This document shows positions 33,470 through 41,906 of a stretch of 64,000 nucleotides of DNA, in pieces. The DNA comes from Tessaracoccus flavescens (GTDB lineage Bacteria; Actinomycetota; Actinomycetes; Propionibacteriales; Propionibacteriaceae), in contig NZ_CP019607.1 of NCBI RefSeq assembly GCF_001998865.1, positions 310,001 to 374,000 on the forward strand. Direction: 5' to 3'. Below the pieces are notes generated by a model. It was not told where the DNA came from. It searched no databases and was given only the letters and a program-made list of their open reading frames with translations. Made by a program: the position numbers and the translations under genes. Numbering within the stretch: position 1 is the stretch's first letter; each line of letters starts with the position of its first letter.

Positions 33470-35408
33470 CACCGTCCGCGATGTCTACCGCACCGCCGTC
33501 GGCCGTGACGTGATCGACAAGCTGCTGCTGCAGTCGGGGGTCCCACGGGCGGCCGTCTCGGCCGCCGGAGCGCTGCGGCTGTCTCTGATCGACCGGCTCA
33601 CCTCCCGCTTCACGGGTCCAGGGTTCATCGATGCCATCATCAAGTTGGTCAACTCCGAGGCCGACCTGCCGCTCGAGGGGCTGTCTCCCGACCCGGTCCC
33701 GTGGTGGCAGGAGGCGGTGTTCTACCAGATCTATCCCCGCTCGTTCGCCGACTCCGACGGCGACGGGATCGGCGATCTGCGCGGCATCATCTCCCGCCTC
33801 GATCACCTCGCCGACCTCGGTGTCGACTGCGTCTGGCTCTCCCCCATCTTCGACTCCCCCAACCAGGACATGGGCTATGACGTGCGTGACTACCGCGCCG
33901 TCATGGAGGAGATGGGCACCCTCGAGGATCTCGACGAGCTCATCCGCGGCTGTCACGAGCGCGGGATGCGGATCATCCTCGACCTCGTGGTCAATCACAC
34001 CTCCGACCAGCACGCCTGGTTCCAGGAGGCGCTCCTGGACCCGGACGGCCCGTACGGCGACTACTACTTTCTGGAGCGGGGCGATCCGAAGACCCCTCCG
34101 AACAATTGGACCTCGTTCTTCTCGGGCCCGGCGTGGCGCTGGTTCCCGGAGGCAGGGCGCTGGGCGCTCCACCTGTTCGCCGACGGCCAGATGGACCTGC
34201 GCTGGGACAATCCGGACGTGCGCCGGGAGGTGGCAGACATCGTCGGCTGGTGGCTCGAGCGCGGCATCGACGGCTTCCGGCTGGACGTGATCAACTACAT
34301 CTCCAAGCCGGAGGGGCTGCCCGACGGCAACGCCTTCGTGGGCGCGCTGATGGGTTTCGTGGGGGTCGAGCATTACTTCTACGGACCGCGCCTCGGCGAG
34401 TTCCTGCGCGGTCTGCGCCGCGACGGCTTCACCAGGGACCGGCCGCCAGCCTCGACCCCTCGACGACGACTTGACGACGGCTCTCTCGGCGACCCGCTAC
34501 CCCCTGACCCCGTCGGGGTGATGGTGGGTGAGACGCCCGGAGTGGGCGTGCAGCTCGGCCGCCTGCTCAGCGGCGGTGGTCGCGACCAGCTGGACCTGAT
34601 CTTCAACTTCGACGTCCTCGACACCCCCGGACACACGCGCTGGGACGACTACGTCTACGACCCCGAGTACCTGAAGCGCTTCTACCGGACCTACCTCAGC
34701 GAGCTCAGCCCCAATGACTGGATCGCCGTGTTCCTCGACAACCACGACAATCCCCGGATGCTGAGCAAGCTGGCGGGAGGGGCGGAGCGGGATCCGGCCG
34801 TGCGGACGGCGGTCGGGAAGCTGCTCGCCACCGTCCAGCTCACGATGCGCGGCACCCCCTTCCTCTACCAGGGACAGGAGCTGGCCGCCGTCAACCAGGG
34901 CTTTGAGCACATCGACCAGCTCCGCGACGTCGAGTCGGTGAACCGCCACGCGGAGCTGCTGGCGGAGGGGGTGGGCCCGCGTGCCCTGTGGCGTCAGATC
35001 CTCGCCGGGTCGCGCGACCACGCGAGGGTGCCGATGCGCTGGACCCGGGAAGGCGGGTTCGGCGACGCCGTCGCCTGGTTGGAGGGCCGCGACGAGGCGC
35101 CCGGGTTCTCGGCGGCCGAGCAGGTCCCCGATCCCGCCTCCGTCTACGCCTGGCACCGTGACCTGATCGCGCTGCGGCGTCACCATCGGGCGCTGACGCT
35201 CGGCGACCTGACCTGGGTCCGTCCCGAGGTGAAGGGCTATCTCGCCTACGAGCGCAGCCTCGACGGCGAGCGGTTCCTGATCGAGACCAACCTGAGCCCG
35301 AAACAGCGCAGGCGGCCGAAGCTGACGGGGCGGATCGTCCCGGTCCTCGGCGGCCCGAGGGAGTCCACCATGCGCCCGTGGGAGGCGATCGTCAGCCGGA
35401 TCGACTGA
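33441..35408 (+). CDS. GH13 alpha-glucosidase/oligo-1,6-glucosidase with N-terminal extension
   Basis: Retaining alpha-glucosidase of 655 residues, probably intracellular as no signal peptide is seen. The GH13 barrel begins near residue 88 (WWQEAVFYQIYPRSF). It has DLVVNHTSDQH, nucleophile D282 in GFRLDVIN, acid/base E364 in VGETPG and the transition-state Asp in FLDNHDNPRM, consistent with subfamily 31. The first ~85 residues are an added helical region (STVRDVYRTAVGRDVIDKLLL) not part of the usual enzyme. It overlaps the symporter gene by 29 bases. Expected role: hydrolysis of the imported sugar, feeding the convergent phosphohexomutase. Confidence 0.9.
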   Translation: MAFQPLTRRSTVRDVYRTAVGRDVIDKLLLQSGVPRAAVSAAGALRLSLIDRLTSRFTGPGFIDAIIKLVNSEADLPLEGLSPDPVPWWQEAVFYQIYPRSFADSDGDGIGDLRGIISRLDHLADLGVDCVWLSPIFDSPNQDMGYDVRDYRAVMEEMGTLEDLDELIRGCHERGMRIILDLVVNHTSDQHAWFQEALLDPDGPYGDYYFLERGDPKTPPNNWTSFFSGPAWRWFPEAGRWALHLFADGQMDLRWDNPDVRREVADIVGWWLERGIDGFRLDVINYISKPEGLPDGNAFVGALMGFVGVEHYFYGPRLGEFLRGLRRDGFTRDRPPASTPRRRLDDGSLGDPLPPDPVGVMVGETPGVGVQLGRLLSGGGRDQLDLIFNFDVLDTPGHTRWDDYVYDPEYLKRFYRTYLSELSPNDWIAVFLDNHDNPRMLSKLAGGAERDPAVRTAVGKLLATVQLTMRGTPFLYQGQELAAVNQGFEHIDQLRDVESVNRHAELLAEGVGPRALWRQILAGSRDHARVPMRWTREGGFGDAVAWLEGRDEAPGFSAAEQVPDPASVYAWHRDLIALRRHHRALTLGDLTWVRPEVKGYLAYERSLDGERFLIETNLSPKQRRRPKLTGRIVPVLGGPRESTMRPWEAIVSRID

Positions 35409-35509
35409 GTCCTCCACCGGTGTGCTCCAGCCCGGACTGCCGGCCTTCGGGGCCCTGCTGCGCCGCGACGACCTGGTGGCGTTGCTGGACGAGGCGGCCT
35501 GAACGACGC

Positions 35510-35541
35510 ACGGCCCGGCACCCTCCGGGGTGTCGGGCCGT
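35510..35541. terminator. Bidirectional terminator between the glucosidase and phosphohexomutase genes
   Basis: Arms ACGGCCCGGCACCC (35510-35523) and GGGTGTCGGGCCGT (35528-35541) pair over 14 bases with one G-U around a 4-base loop. It lies between two convergent genes. Confidence 0.75.
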
Positions 35542-35551
35542 CGTCTACCGG

Positions 35552-36979
35552 TCAGAGGCGGAGGAACTCGCGGAACTCGTCGCAGCACTTCTCGGCGCGC
35601 TCGCGGCTCGGCAGCTCGCAGAAGATGCGCAGCAGCGGCTCGGTGCCAGAGAAGCGGGCGATGATCCAGCCCTCCTCGAAGTACACCTTGCAGCCGTCCT
35701 CGTACGAGGTGCGCACCACCGGCTCGCTGAACTCGGGGAGCTTCTTCTCCACCATCAAGGTGTTGAGAATCTCGGGCTTGCGCTCCGGGTCGAAGGCGAA
35801 GTCGGTCTCCGCCATGTAGTGCGGTGGGAACTGCCCGGTGATCTCCTCGTAGATCTGGCTCATCGGTTTGCCCACCACGGCGATCATCTCCACTAGCAGT
35901 GCGGCGGCGTAGATGCCGTCCTTGCCGGAGATGTGTCCGCGCACGGTCAGGCCTCCGGAGCTCTCGCCGCCGATGATCGCGTCGGTCTCGAGCATCTTGC
36001 CCGAGATCCACTTGAAGCCCACCGGTACCTCGTAGGCCTGCTCGCCGAACTTCGCAGCCAGGTCGTCGAGCAGGGACGTGGTCGCCACGTTGCGCACGAC
36101 GGCACCCTTCCAGCCCTTGTACTTGAGCAGGTACCAGTAGAGGATCACCAGCAGCTGGTTGGGATGCAGGAAGTGGCCCTTGTCGTCGATGATGCCGATC
36201 CGGTCGGCGTCACCGTCGGTGGCGATGCCCAGGTCGCAGTGGTTCTCGACCACGAAGCGCGAGAGGGCCTGCAGCGTGTGCGACGTGGGCGAGGGAAGCC
36301 GACCGCCGAACAGCGTGTCGTGGCGGTCGTTGATCACCTCGACGTCCACGCGGGCGGTCATCAGGATCGTCTGCAGCGAGGTCTTCGAGACGCCGAACAT
36401 CGGGTCGAGGGCGACCTTGAGGCCCGCCTCACGGATGGCCTCCATGTTGATCTGGGAGATGATCGAGTCGATGTAGCCGTTGAAGGTGTTGACCTCCTGG
36501 ATCTCACCGGAGGCGATCGCCTTTGCGTAGGCGACGCTCGGGATGTCGGCCTCGGGCGCCCCCTCGAGGGCCTCCATCCGGCGCTCGACGTCCAGCGTCA
36601 CGTCCTCGTCTGCGTCCTTGCCTCCACGGGTGAAGACCTTGATGCCGTTGTAGAGGGCGGGGTTGTGCGACGCGGTGATTGCCATGCCGTAGGGGAAGTC
36701 GCGGTCCTTGACGGTCCACATGATCAGCGGGGTGGGCGCCTGCGCCATCTTGATCACCTGGGTGGGGATGCCGTAGCCGGCGAAGACCTCCGCCGCCCAC
36801 TCTGCCGCGACGTCGGAGAGGAACCGTCGGTCGTAGCCGATCACGATGCCCTCCCCCGCAACGCCCTCGTCCTGCATCCTCGTGGCGAGCGCGGCCGCGA
36901 GCAGCCGAACGTTCGCCCGGGTGAATTCGTCGCCGATGATCGCGCGCCAGCCGCCAGTTCCAAATTTGATTCGAGCCAC
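35552..36979 (-). CDS. Phosphoglucomutase/phosphomannomutase
   Basis: Interconverts hexose 1- and 6-phosphates. The 475-residue product has the phosphoserine motif TASHNP with S104, the metal loop GIATDGDADRIG, sugar-binding GGESSGG and the phosphate-binding RFSGTEPLLRIF. Glucose versus mannose preference is not determinable from motifs alone. The GTG start has TAGGGT 6 bases before it. Location opposite the glucosidase suggests a role in glucose/glycogen metabolism. Confidence 0.92.
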   Translation of the reverse strand: MARIKFGTGGWRAIIGDEFTRANVRLLAAALATRMQDEGVAGEGIVIGYDRRFLSDVAAEWAAEVFAGYGIPTQVIKMAQAPTPLIMWTVKDRDFPYGMAITASHNPALYNGIKVFTRGGKDADEDVTLDVERRMEALEGAPEADIPSVAYAKAIASGEIQEVNTFNGYIDSIISQINMEAIREAGLKVALDPMFGVSKTSLQTILMTARVDVEVINDRHDTLFGGRLPSPTSHTLQALSRFVVENHCDLGIATDGDADRIGIIDDKGHFLHPNQLLVILYWYLLKYKGWKGAVVRNVATTSLLDDLAAKFGEQAYEVPVGFKWISGKMLETDAIIGGESSGGLTVRGHISGKDGIYAAALLVEMIAVVGKPMSQIYEEITGQFPPHYMAETDFAFDPERKPEILNTLMVEKKLPEFSEPVVRTSYEDGCKVYFEEGWIIARFSGTEPLLRIFCELPSRERAEKCCDEFREFLRL

Positions 36980-36985
36980 GGTGCA

Positions 36986-36991
36986 ACCCTA
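36986..36991 (-). promoter_or_regulatory. Leaderless -10 element of the phosphohexomutase
   Basis: TAGGGT on the minus strand, 6 bases before GTG 36979. Confidence 0.48.
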
Positions 36992-37008
36992 GACCCGCCG
37001 CACCGCGT

Positions 37009-37058
37009 GAGCGGTCACCAGAGCGAGCGAATGCGCACAGTGTTTGCGCGCACCGCTC
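37009..37058 (-). terminator. Possible terminator after the ABC-F gene
   Basis: GAGCGGT (37009-37015) and ACCGCTC (37052-37058) pair, with an inner GC-rich stem of TGCGCA-type arms between them. It lies just past the ABC-F stop at 37085 on the minus strand. Confidence 0.4.
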
Positions 37059-37084
37059 AAACAGGTTGTGCGTTTGGCTGCGGC

Positions 37085-38683
37085 TCAGGCGAGGTCGATC
37101 AGCTCGGCGTAGTCGTCGGACCAGAGGTCCTCGACGCCGTCGGGAAGCACGAGGACGCGGTCGGGCTGCAGGGCCTCGACGGCGCCTGGATCGTGGGTGA
37201 CGAGGACCACCGAGCCGGCGTAGGTACGCAGCGCGTTGAGCACCTCGGCCCGCGAGGCGGGGTCGAGGTTGTTGGTCGGCTCGTCGAGGAGCAGCACGTT
37301 GGCCGCGGAGACGACGAGCATGGCAAGGGAGAGCCTCGTCTTCTCGCCGCCCGAGAGCACCTTTGCGGGCTTTGCCACGTCATCGCCGGTGAACAGGAAC
37401 GAGCCGAGCACCTTGCGCACGTCGGTGTCGTTCAGGTTCGGCGAGGCGGAGACCATGTTGTCGAGCACGCTGCGCTCCACGTCGAGGGTCTCGTGTTCCT
37501 GGGCGTAGTAACCCACGCGTGCCCCGTGGCCGAGCTCGACCGTTCCGGCGCTCGGCTCCTCGATGCCGTAGAGGATGCGCAGCATGGTGGTCTTTCCCGC
37601 ACCGTTGAGGCCGAGGATGACCACCTTCGAGCCACGGTCGACGGCGAGATCGACCGCCGTGAACACCTCGAGCGAACCGTAGGACTTGCTCAGCCCGAAG
37701 CCGCGTACGGGGGTCTTGCCCGACGGGGCGGGATCCGGGAAGCGGATCTTGGCGACCTGGTCCTGCGCGCGCTCCCCCTCGACGCCTGCGAGTAGCTTCT
37801 CCGCGCGCTTTGCCATGTTCTGCGCGGCGACGGCCTTCGTGGCCTTGGCCCGCATCTTGTCGGCCTGGGCCATCAGCTGGGCGGCCTTGCGCTCGGCGTT
37901 GTGCAGTTCGCGCCTGCGTCGCTTCTCGTCGGTCTCGCGCTGCAGCAGGTAGCGCTTCCAGTCCATGGAGTAGATGTCCAGCTCTGCCCGGTTGGCGTCG
38001 AGGTGGAAGACCTTGTTCACGACGGCCTCGAGCAGCGCCGTGTCGTGGGAGATGATGATCAGCCCGCCGGAGAATCCCTGCAGGTAGCTGCGCAGCCAGA
38101 CGATGGAGTCGGCGTCGAGGTGGTTGGTCGGCTCGTCGAGGAGCAGGGTGTCGGCATCGGAGAAGAGGATCCGTGCGAGCTCGATGCGTCGCCGCTGACC
38201 TCCCGAGAGCGTCTTGAGTGGCTGGGCGAGCACCCGGTCAGGCAGTCCGAGGTTCGACGCGATCCGCGCGGCCTCCGACTCGGCCGCGTAGCCGCCTGCC
38301 GCGAGGAAGGCGGCCTCTGCGCGAGCGTAGGCCGACATGGCCTCGTCGCGCTCGGCGCCGTCGGTGCTCGACATGAGTTCTTCGGTGCGCCGCATCCTGG
38401 CGATGGCCTGGTCGAGGCCACGGGCGCCGAGGATCCGGTCGCGGGCGATCTGCTCGGGATCGCCGGAGCGTGGGTCCTGGGGGAGGTAGCCGAGCTGGCC
38501 GCTGCGATTGACCGTCCCGCCAGCCGGCTGGGACTCCCCCGCGAGGATCCGGGTCATGGTGGTCTTTCCCGCGCCGTTGCGGCCGACCAGTCCGATCCGG
38601 TCTCCCGGGATGATCTGGAAGCTCACTGGCTCCAGCAACAGACGGGCCCCTGCCCGCACCTCGAGATCCTTCACCTGCAACAC
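37085..38683 (-). CDS. ABC-F family ATPase
   Basis: Soluble twin-ATPase protein acting on the ribosome, without membrane segments. The 532 residues hold two nucleotide-binding domains: Walker A GRNGAGKTT and GLNGAGKTT, signatures LSGGQRRR and LSGGEKTR, Walker B LLLDEPTNHLD and LLLDEPTNNLD. They are joined by the ABC-F linker rich in Lys/Arg/Ala (about 240-320). The start GTG 38683 begins MLQVKDLEVRAG at the first strand of the domain; GAGACT lies 6 bases upstream. It could be a housekeeping EttA-like factor or an antibiotic-resistance type. Confidence 0.92.
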   Translation of the reverse strand: MLQVKDLEVRAGARLLLEPVSFQIIPGDRIGLVGRNGAGKTTMTRILAGESQPAGGTVNRSGQLGYLPQDPRSGDPEQIARDRILGARGLDQAIARMRRTEELMSSTDGAERDEAMSAYARAEAAFLAAGGYAAESEAARIASNLGLPDRVLAQPLKTLSGGQRRRIELARILFSDADTLLLDEPTNHLDADSIVWLRSYLQGFSGGLIIISHDTALLEAVVNKVFHLDANRAELDIYSMDWKRYLLQRETDEKRRRRELHNAERKAAQLMAQADKMRAKATKAVAAQNMAKRAEKLLAGVEGERAQDQVAKIRFPDPAPSGKTPVRGFGLSKSYGSLEVFTAVDLAVDRGSKVVILGLNGAGKTTMLRILYGIEEPSAGTVELGHGARVGYYAQEHETLDVERSVLDNMVSASPNLNDTDVRKVLGSFLFTGDDVAKPAKVLSGGEKTRLSLAMLVVSAANVLLLDEPTNNLDPASRAEVLNALRTYAGSVVLVTHDPGAVEALQPDRVLVLPDGVEDLWSDDYAELIDLA

Positions 38684-38766
38684 CGATCCAGTCTCGCGGT
38701 CCGGGGCCGCCTGAGCAAACTGGAGGGGCGCGATCATAGCCTCAGGGGGCGGCAAACGCGCCCCTC

Positions 38767-38797
38767 TTGGGCGTCTTCATGGACGAAGGGATACCCT
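38767..38797 (+). promoter_or_regulatory. Leaderless promoter of the response regulator
   Basis: TACCCT (38792-38797) ends 6 bases before ATG 38804, with TTGGGC (38767-38772) 19 bases upstream of it as a possible -35. Confidence 0.48.
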
Positions 38798-38803
38798 GCT
38801 GAC

Positions 38804-39448
38804 ATGGCGCAGATCATCCGGGTTCTCCTCGCGGAGGACGATCCACTCGCCCAGCGGGCGGTGGCGGCATATCTGTCGCGAACCAGGGACATCGAGCTCG
38901 TGGCCACCGCAGCCGACGGCGTTGCCGCGGTCCAGCAGGCGACCCGGCTGCGCCCCGATGTCGCGATCGTCGACATCAACATGCCGAAGCTGAGCGGCAT
39001 CGAGGTGACCCGGCGGATCACAGTCGAACCGGTCGACTCCAAGGTGGTGTGCTTCACCGCCCTCGGCGACGATCTGACGCTCAGCCGGGCCCTCGCGGCA
39101 GGGGCCTCCGGCTTCCTGCTGAAGACCGACAGCCCCGGACTCATCCAGCACGGGATCCGGGCCGCCTTCAACGGCGACGCCCTCGTCTCGCCGCAGCTCG
39201 TCACGGGGCTCCTGCGCGCGCACCTCCAGGTGCACAGCGAACCTCCGCCGGACCTGTCGCCCGCCGACCTGCGGCTCCTCGGTTTGCTGGGTCAGGGGCT
39301 CAGCAACGCGGAGATCGGCGAGAAGATGTTCCTCGCCACCAGCACGGTCAAGAGCTACGTGAGCAGGCTGCTCACGCGGCTGGACCTGCGCAACCGGACC
39401 GCACTCGCCGCGAGAGCTCACGAATGGGGCCTCGTGCATGAGGGATAA
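38804..39448 (+). CDS. LuxR/NarL-type response regulator
   Basis: Two-component transcription regulator of 214 residues. The receiver domain (1-120) has acidic pocket E11-D12-D13, phosphoacceptor D57 in IVDINMP, Thr in CFTALGD and Lys in FLLKTD. The C-terminal LuxR HTH (about 145-210) reads SNAEIGEKMFLATSTVKSYVSRLL. The matching kinase gene lies downstream, now separated by an IS481-type insertion; before the insertion the gap to the next start would have been about 47 bases. Confidence 0.93.
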   Translation: MAQIIRVLLAEDDPLAQRAVAAYLSRTRDIELVATAADGVAAVQQATRLRPDVAIVDINMPKLSGIEVTRRITVEPVDSKVVCFTALGDDLTLSRALAAGASGFLLKTDSPGLIQHGIRAAFNGDALVSPQLVTGLLRAHLQVHSEPPPDLSPADLRLLGLLGQGLSNAEIGEKMFLATSTVKSYVSRLLTRLDLRNRTALAARAHEWGLVHEG

Positions 39449-39464
39449 TGGTCGCACTGAGGGC

Positions 39465-39470
39465 GCTAGC
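39465..39470. repeat. Left target-site duplication of the IS481-type element
   Basis: GCTAGC, identical to 40570-40575. It has the NCTAGN form known for IS481 targets. Its TAG (read on the minus strand, 39466-39468) serves as the transposase stop codon. Confidence 0.8.
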
Positions 39471-40455
39471 TGTTCACCCCGGATAGGTTGGGTACGCGCG
39501 CGGCTGGGGGATGTCCCTTGAGCGCGGTGTGGCCTCGGTGGTGATTGTAATGGTGCAGCCATTGGTCGAAGGCGGCGACTCGCTGGGTTTCGGAGGTGTA
39601 GGGCTGGGCATAGGCCCATTCCTCGAGCATGATGCGGTTGAACCGTTCGACTTTGCCGTTGGTTTGGGGTCGGTAGGGGCGGGTGCGTTTGTGTGTGATG
39701 TCGTCGCCGAGAGCCTTTTTGAAGGCGTTGGAGCGGTAGCAGGCGCCGTTGTCAGTCAAGACTCGTGTCACGGTGATCCCGGCGGCGTTGAAGAAGGCGT
39801 TGGCGCGTTGCCAGAACGCGGCGGCGGTTTCCTTCTTCTCGTCGGTCAGGATTTCGCTGTAGGCCAAGCGGGAGTGGTCGTCGACGGCGTTGTGGATGTA
39901 GGCATACCCGGGCCGGCGGTTCGTGGCGGTTCTGGTCTTGTTCCGGGTACCCGCGGCACGGCCCAGCACTTTGTGGCCGCCGCCGTCGGGGATCCGGCCG
40001 AGTTTCTTGATGTCGACGTGGACCAGGTCGCCGGGGGCGGCGTGCTCGTAGCGGCGTTTCTCGGCGCGTGAGGTTTTGATCCTGGCTCCGGTAGCAGGAT
40101 CGGTCCATCGCAGGGGTGGGCAGCCGTAGCGCCTGATGACCTTGTGGACCGTCGAGGGGTTCAGGTGAAGGTGGTAGGCGATCCGGGCCGGGCCCCAGCG
40201 CTTGGTTACACGCAACCCGACGATGCGACGCTCGGTGCGCTGCGAGAGTTGATGCGGGCAATGCTTCGGGCGAGAGGACTTGTCGACCATCCCGGCCAGG
40301 CCCTGTTCGCGGTAACGCTGCGCCCAGCGGCGGGCGGTGTTGACCGCGACACCGAAACGTTCCGCGGCTCGCCGCAGGGTCCAGCCCTGGTCAACGACGA
40401 GCTGGGCCAGGTGCAGACGTCCGGTTTCGGTGAGTATGGCGTTACGGTGGGGCAT
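39466..40455 (-). CDS. IS481-family transposase
   Basis: DDE transposase of 329 residues. N-terminal HTH domains (LRRAAERFGVAVNTARRWAQRYREQG; SRPKHCPHQLSQRTERRI) precede an rve integrase core with catalytic residues in LVHVDIKKLG, VLTDNGACYRS and NGKVERFNRIMLEEW. ATG 40455 fits the family start. The coding frame has no stop inside the element: the last sense codons reach the terminal base and TAG comes from the flanking duplication. Confidence 0.92.
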   Translation of the reverse strand: MPHRNAILTETGRLHLAQLVVDQGWTLRRAAERFGVAVNTARRWAQRYREQGLAGMVDKSSRPKHCPHQLSQRTERRIVGLRVTKRWGPARIAYHLHLNPSTVHKVIRRYGCPPLRWTDPATGARIKTSRAEKRRYEHAAPGDLVHVDIKKLGRIPDGGGHKVLGRAAGTRNKTRTATNRRPGYAYIHNAVDDHSRLAYSEILTDEKKETAAAFWQRANAFFNAAGITVTRVLTDNGACYRSNAFKKALGDDITHKRTRPYRPQTNGKVERFNRIMLEEWAYAQPYTSETQRVAAFDQWLHHYNHHRGHTALKGHPPAARVPNLSGVNS

Positions 40456-40569
40456 GGAAGACCTCTGTTTCGTGAAATGGGTTCTGTCGTAAGTCCCACA
40501 CTTCACTCAGAGGTCTTCCCCTATGTCCAGCAGACCCGCCGCGCGTACTCAATCTCCGTGGTCAGTACA
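39471..40569 (-). mobile_element. IS481-type insertion sequence, 1,099 bp
   Basis: The outer ends are imperfect inverted repeats: left TGTTCACCCCGGATAGGTTG then GGTACGCGCG, right (inverted) TGTACTGACCACGGAGATTG then AGTACGCGCG. A perfect 6-base duplication GCTAGC flanks both sides. One transposase gene fills the element. It lies between a response regulator and its kinase, orientation opposite to them. The intact ends and duplication suggest a recent insertion. Confidence 0.85.
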
Positions 40570-40575
40570 GCTAGC
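40570..40575. repeat. Right target-site duplication of the IS481-type element
   Basis: GCTAGC, matching 39465-39470. Confidence 0.8.
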
Positions 40576-40600
40576 CATCAGATCGGATCGGAGGCAGCTA

Positions 40601-40749
40601 TGCACAATCTTCCAGAGTTGATCACCATCGTGGCGCCGACCGCGTCACTACTGTGGCCGTACTATCGGCGGCTGGTCCGCATCGGTTCCCGCCCGACGCG
40701 GCCTCAGGGACTCTGCAACATCATCCCGTCCCTCTGCAGTCGCTGGTGA
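40601..40749 (+). CDS. Small protein upstream of the kinase (49 residues)
   Basis: Short reading frame starting MHNLPELITIVAPTASLLWP with GGAGG at ideal spacing before ATG 40601. Third positions are mostly G/C in this frame up to about 40745 and the kinase frame takes over after that. Its stop overlaps the kinase GTG in a GTGA, the coupling habit of this genome. It has one weakly hydrophobic stretch and no recognisable family. It could instead be the true N-terminus of the kinase separated by a frameshift. Confidence 0.5.
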
Positions 40750-41906
40750 CGCATCCGACCTCGCGGCCTCTGCCCCAGTCCCCCTATCTGGAGGTCGTGC
40801 TCGCAGGCACCGCGCTGGTCGGAGTCATGGGCGTGCGAATCTTCCTGCAGTCGTACCAGCCCGCACCCCATTGGGTCGCAGACATCGTGCTGTGTGCCGT
40901 CGCGATGCTCGCCGCGAGGCGGCCGCTGGCCGCGGCCCTCACACAGGTCGGCGTGTTCGCCATGATTCTCGCGTTCCTGCCCACCTACGTCGGGATGGGC
41001 TTCCTCGGCGCCTTCGTGGTGATCTTCGCGCTGTTTCGGCTTCAAGTTCCCTACCGCTGGTGGATGAGCGCCCTCGTGTGGGGCTTCGGTCTCTGCGTCT
41101 TCGCACGAGTCACGCGATCGGTGGGCGAAACGCTCAGCAGCGCGCTGCTGATGCTCGTCCTCCTGCTGCTCAGCATCGGCGGCGCTGTCGTCTGGCGCAG
41201 GATGGCTCTTGCCGCCGAGCAGACCCGGGAACTCTCGGCACGGCGGATGTCCGCGCTTCGGGTCGCCCTTGCCCGCGACCTGCATGACACGGTCGCACAG
41301 ACCCTCTCCCACGCGGCGATGCGCGCCTATCTCGCCTCGGACGACGACTCGCTCTCCCCCCAGGCCCGCCAGGACCTGGATGCGATCGCCGAGGAGTGCA
41401 CCAACTCGGCACGGGACCTCCGCCAGCTGTTGACGGCGCTGCGTGAGTTCGAGGGCGAGACCGTTGAGACCGGGGACACCCCGTCCGATGCGGTCGAACT
41501 CGAGGCGAGCATCGAGCGCCAGCGCGAGCGGCTCCTCACCGCAGGGCTCGACCCTGACATCGCGCTCGACCTGGCAGACCTCAGCCCTGCCCAGGCGACG
41601 ACGCTTGCGAAGATCACGGTCGAGGCCGTGAGCAACATGATCAAGCACGCCCCACCCGGTAGCCGGTGCGCGATCCGGCTCAGCTCCGACGAGTTGGTCG
41701 CCACCGCGCGCTACTCCAACCCCTCGCGGGCCTTGACCCCGCCGCAGCCCGGCACCGGGCTGATCGGCGTTCACGAGCGCGCCGGACTCCTCGGCGGCAC
41801 GAGCGAGCAGACGCTCTCCGACGGCATCTGGGAACTGCGGGTCACGCTGCCGCTCGACTACCAGAGCGGCACCGCCGAGCGGTCGGCTCAGGCCAGACGC
41901 TCCTGA
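40746..41906 (+). CDS. NarL/DesK-type sensor histidine kinase
   Basis: Membrane sensor kinase of 386 residues. About five membrane segments lie in the first 145 residues (YLEVVLAGTALVGVMGVRIF, then WVADIVLCAVAMLAA). They are followed by a HisKA_3 domain with phospho-His H180 in LARDLHDTVAQTLSHA, and an ATPase domain with N-box TVEAVSNMIKHA and G-box GTGLIGVHERAGLLGG. GTG 40746 is chosen because it overlaps the small upstream frame in a GTGA; the open frame extends to 40653. The signal is unknown and there is no extracellular sensor domain. Partner of the regulator at 38.8 kb. Confidence 0.87.
   Translation: MTHPTSRPLPQSPYLEVVLAGTALVGVMGVRIFLQSYQPAPHWVADIVLCAVAMLAARRPLAAALTQVGVFAMILAFLPTYVGMGFLGAFVVIFALFRLQVPYRWWMSALVWGFGLCVFARVTRSVGETLSSALLMLVLLLLSIGGAVVWRRMALAAEQTRELSARRMSALRVALARDLHDTVAQTLSHAAMRAYLASDDDSLSPQARQDLDAIAEECTNSARDLRQLLTALREFEGETVETGDTPSDAVELEASIERQRERLLTAGLDPDIALDLADLSPAQATTLAKITVEAVSNMIKHAPPGSRCAIRLSSDELVATARYSNPSRALTPPQPGTGLIGVHERAGLLGGTSEQTLSDGIWELRVTLPLDYQSGTAERSAQARRS

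Noticed and set aside
35422..35502. Protein-like 26-residue frame after the GH13 gene
   Set aside because: Too short, with no ribosome-binding site, and overlapping nothing conserved; listed only as a possible remnant in the findings.
40144..40600. Plus-strand open frame running through the IS481 end into the small frame before the kinase
   Set aside because: The part before 40601 is antisense to the transposase and crosses the IS boundary; only the segment from ATG 40601 is kept.
40653..40745. Upstream extension of the kinase from GTG 40653
   Set aside because: Third positions are poorer in G/C than in the 49-residue frame, there is no ribosome site, and the GTGA overlap at 40746 fits the genome's habit better.
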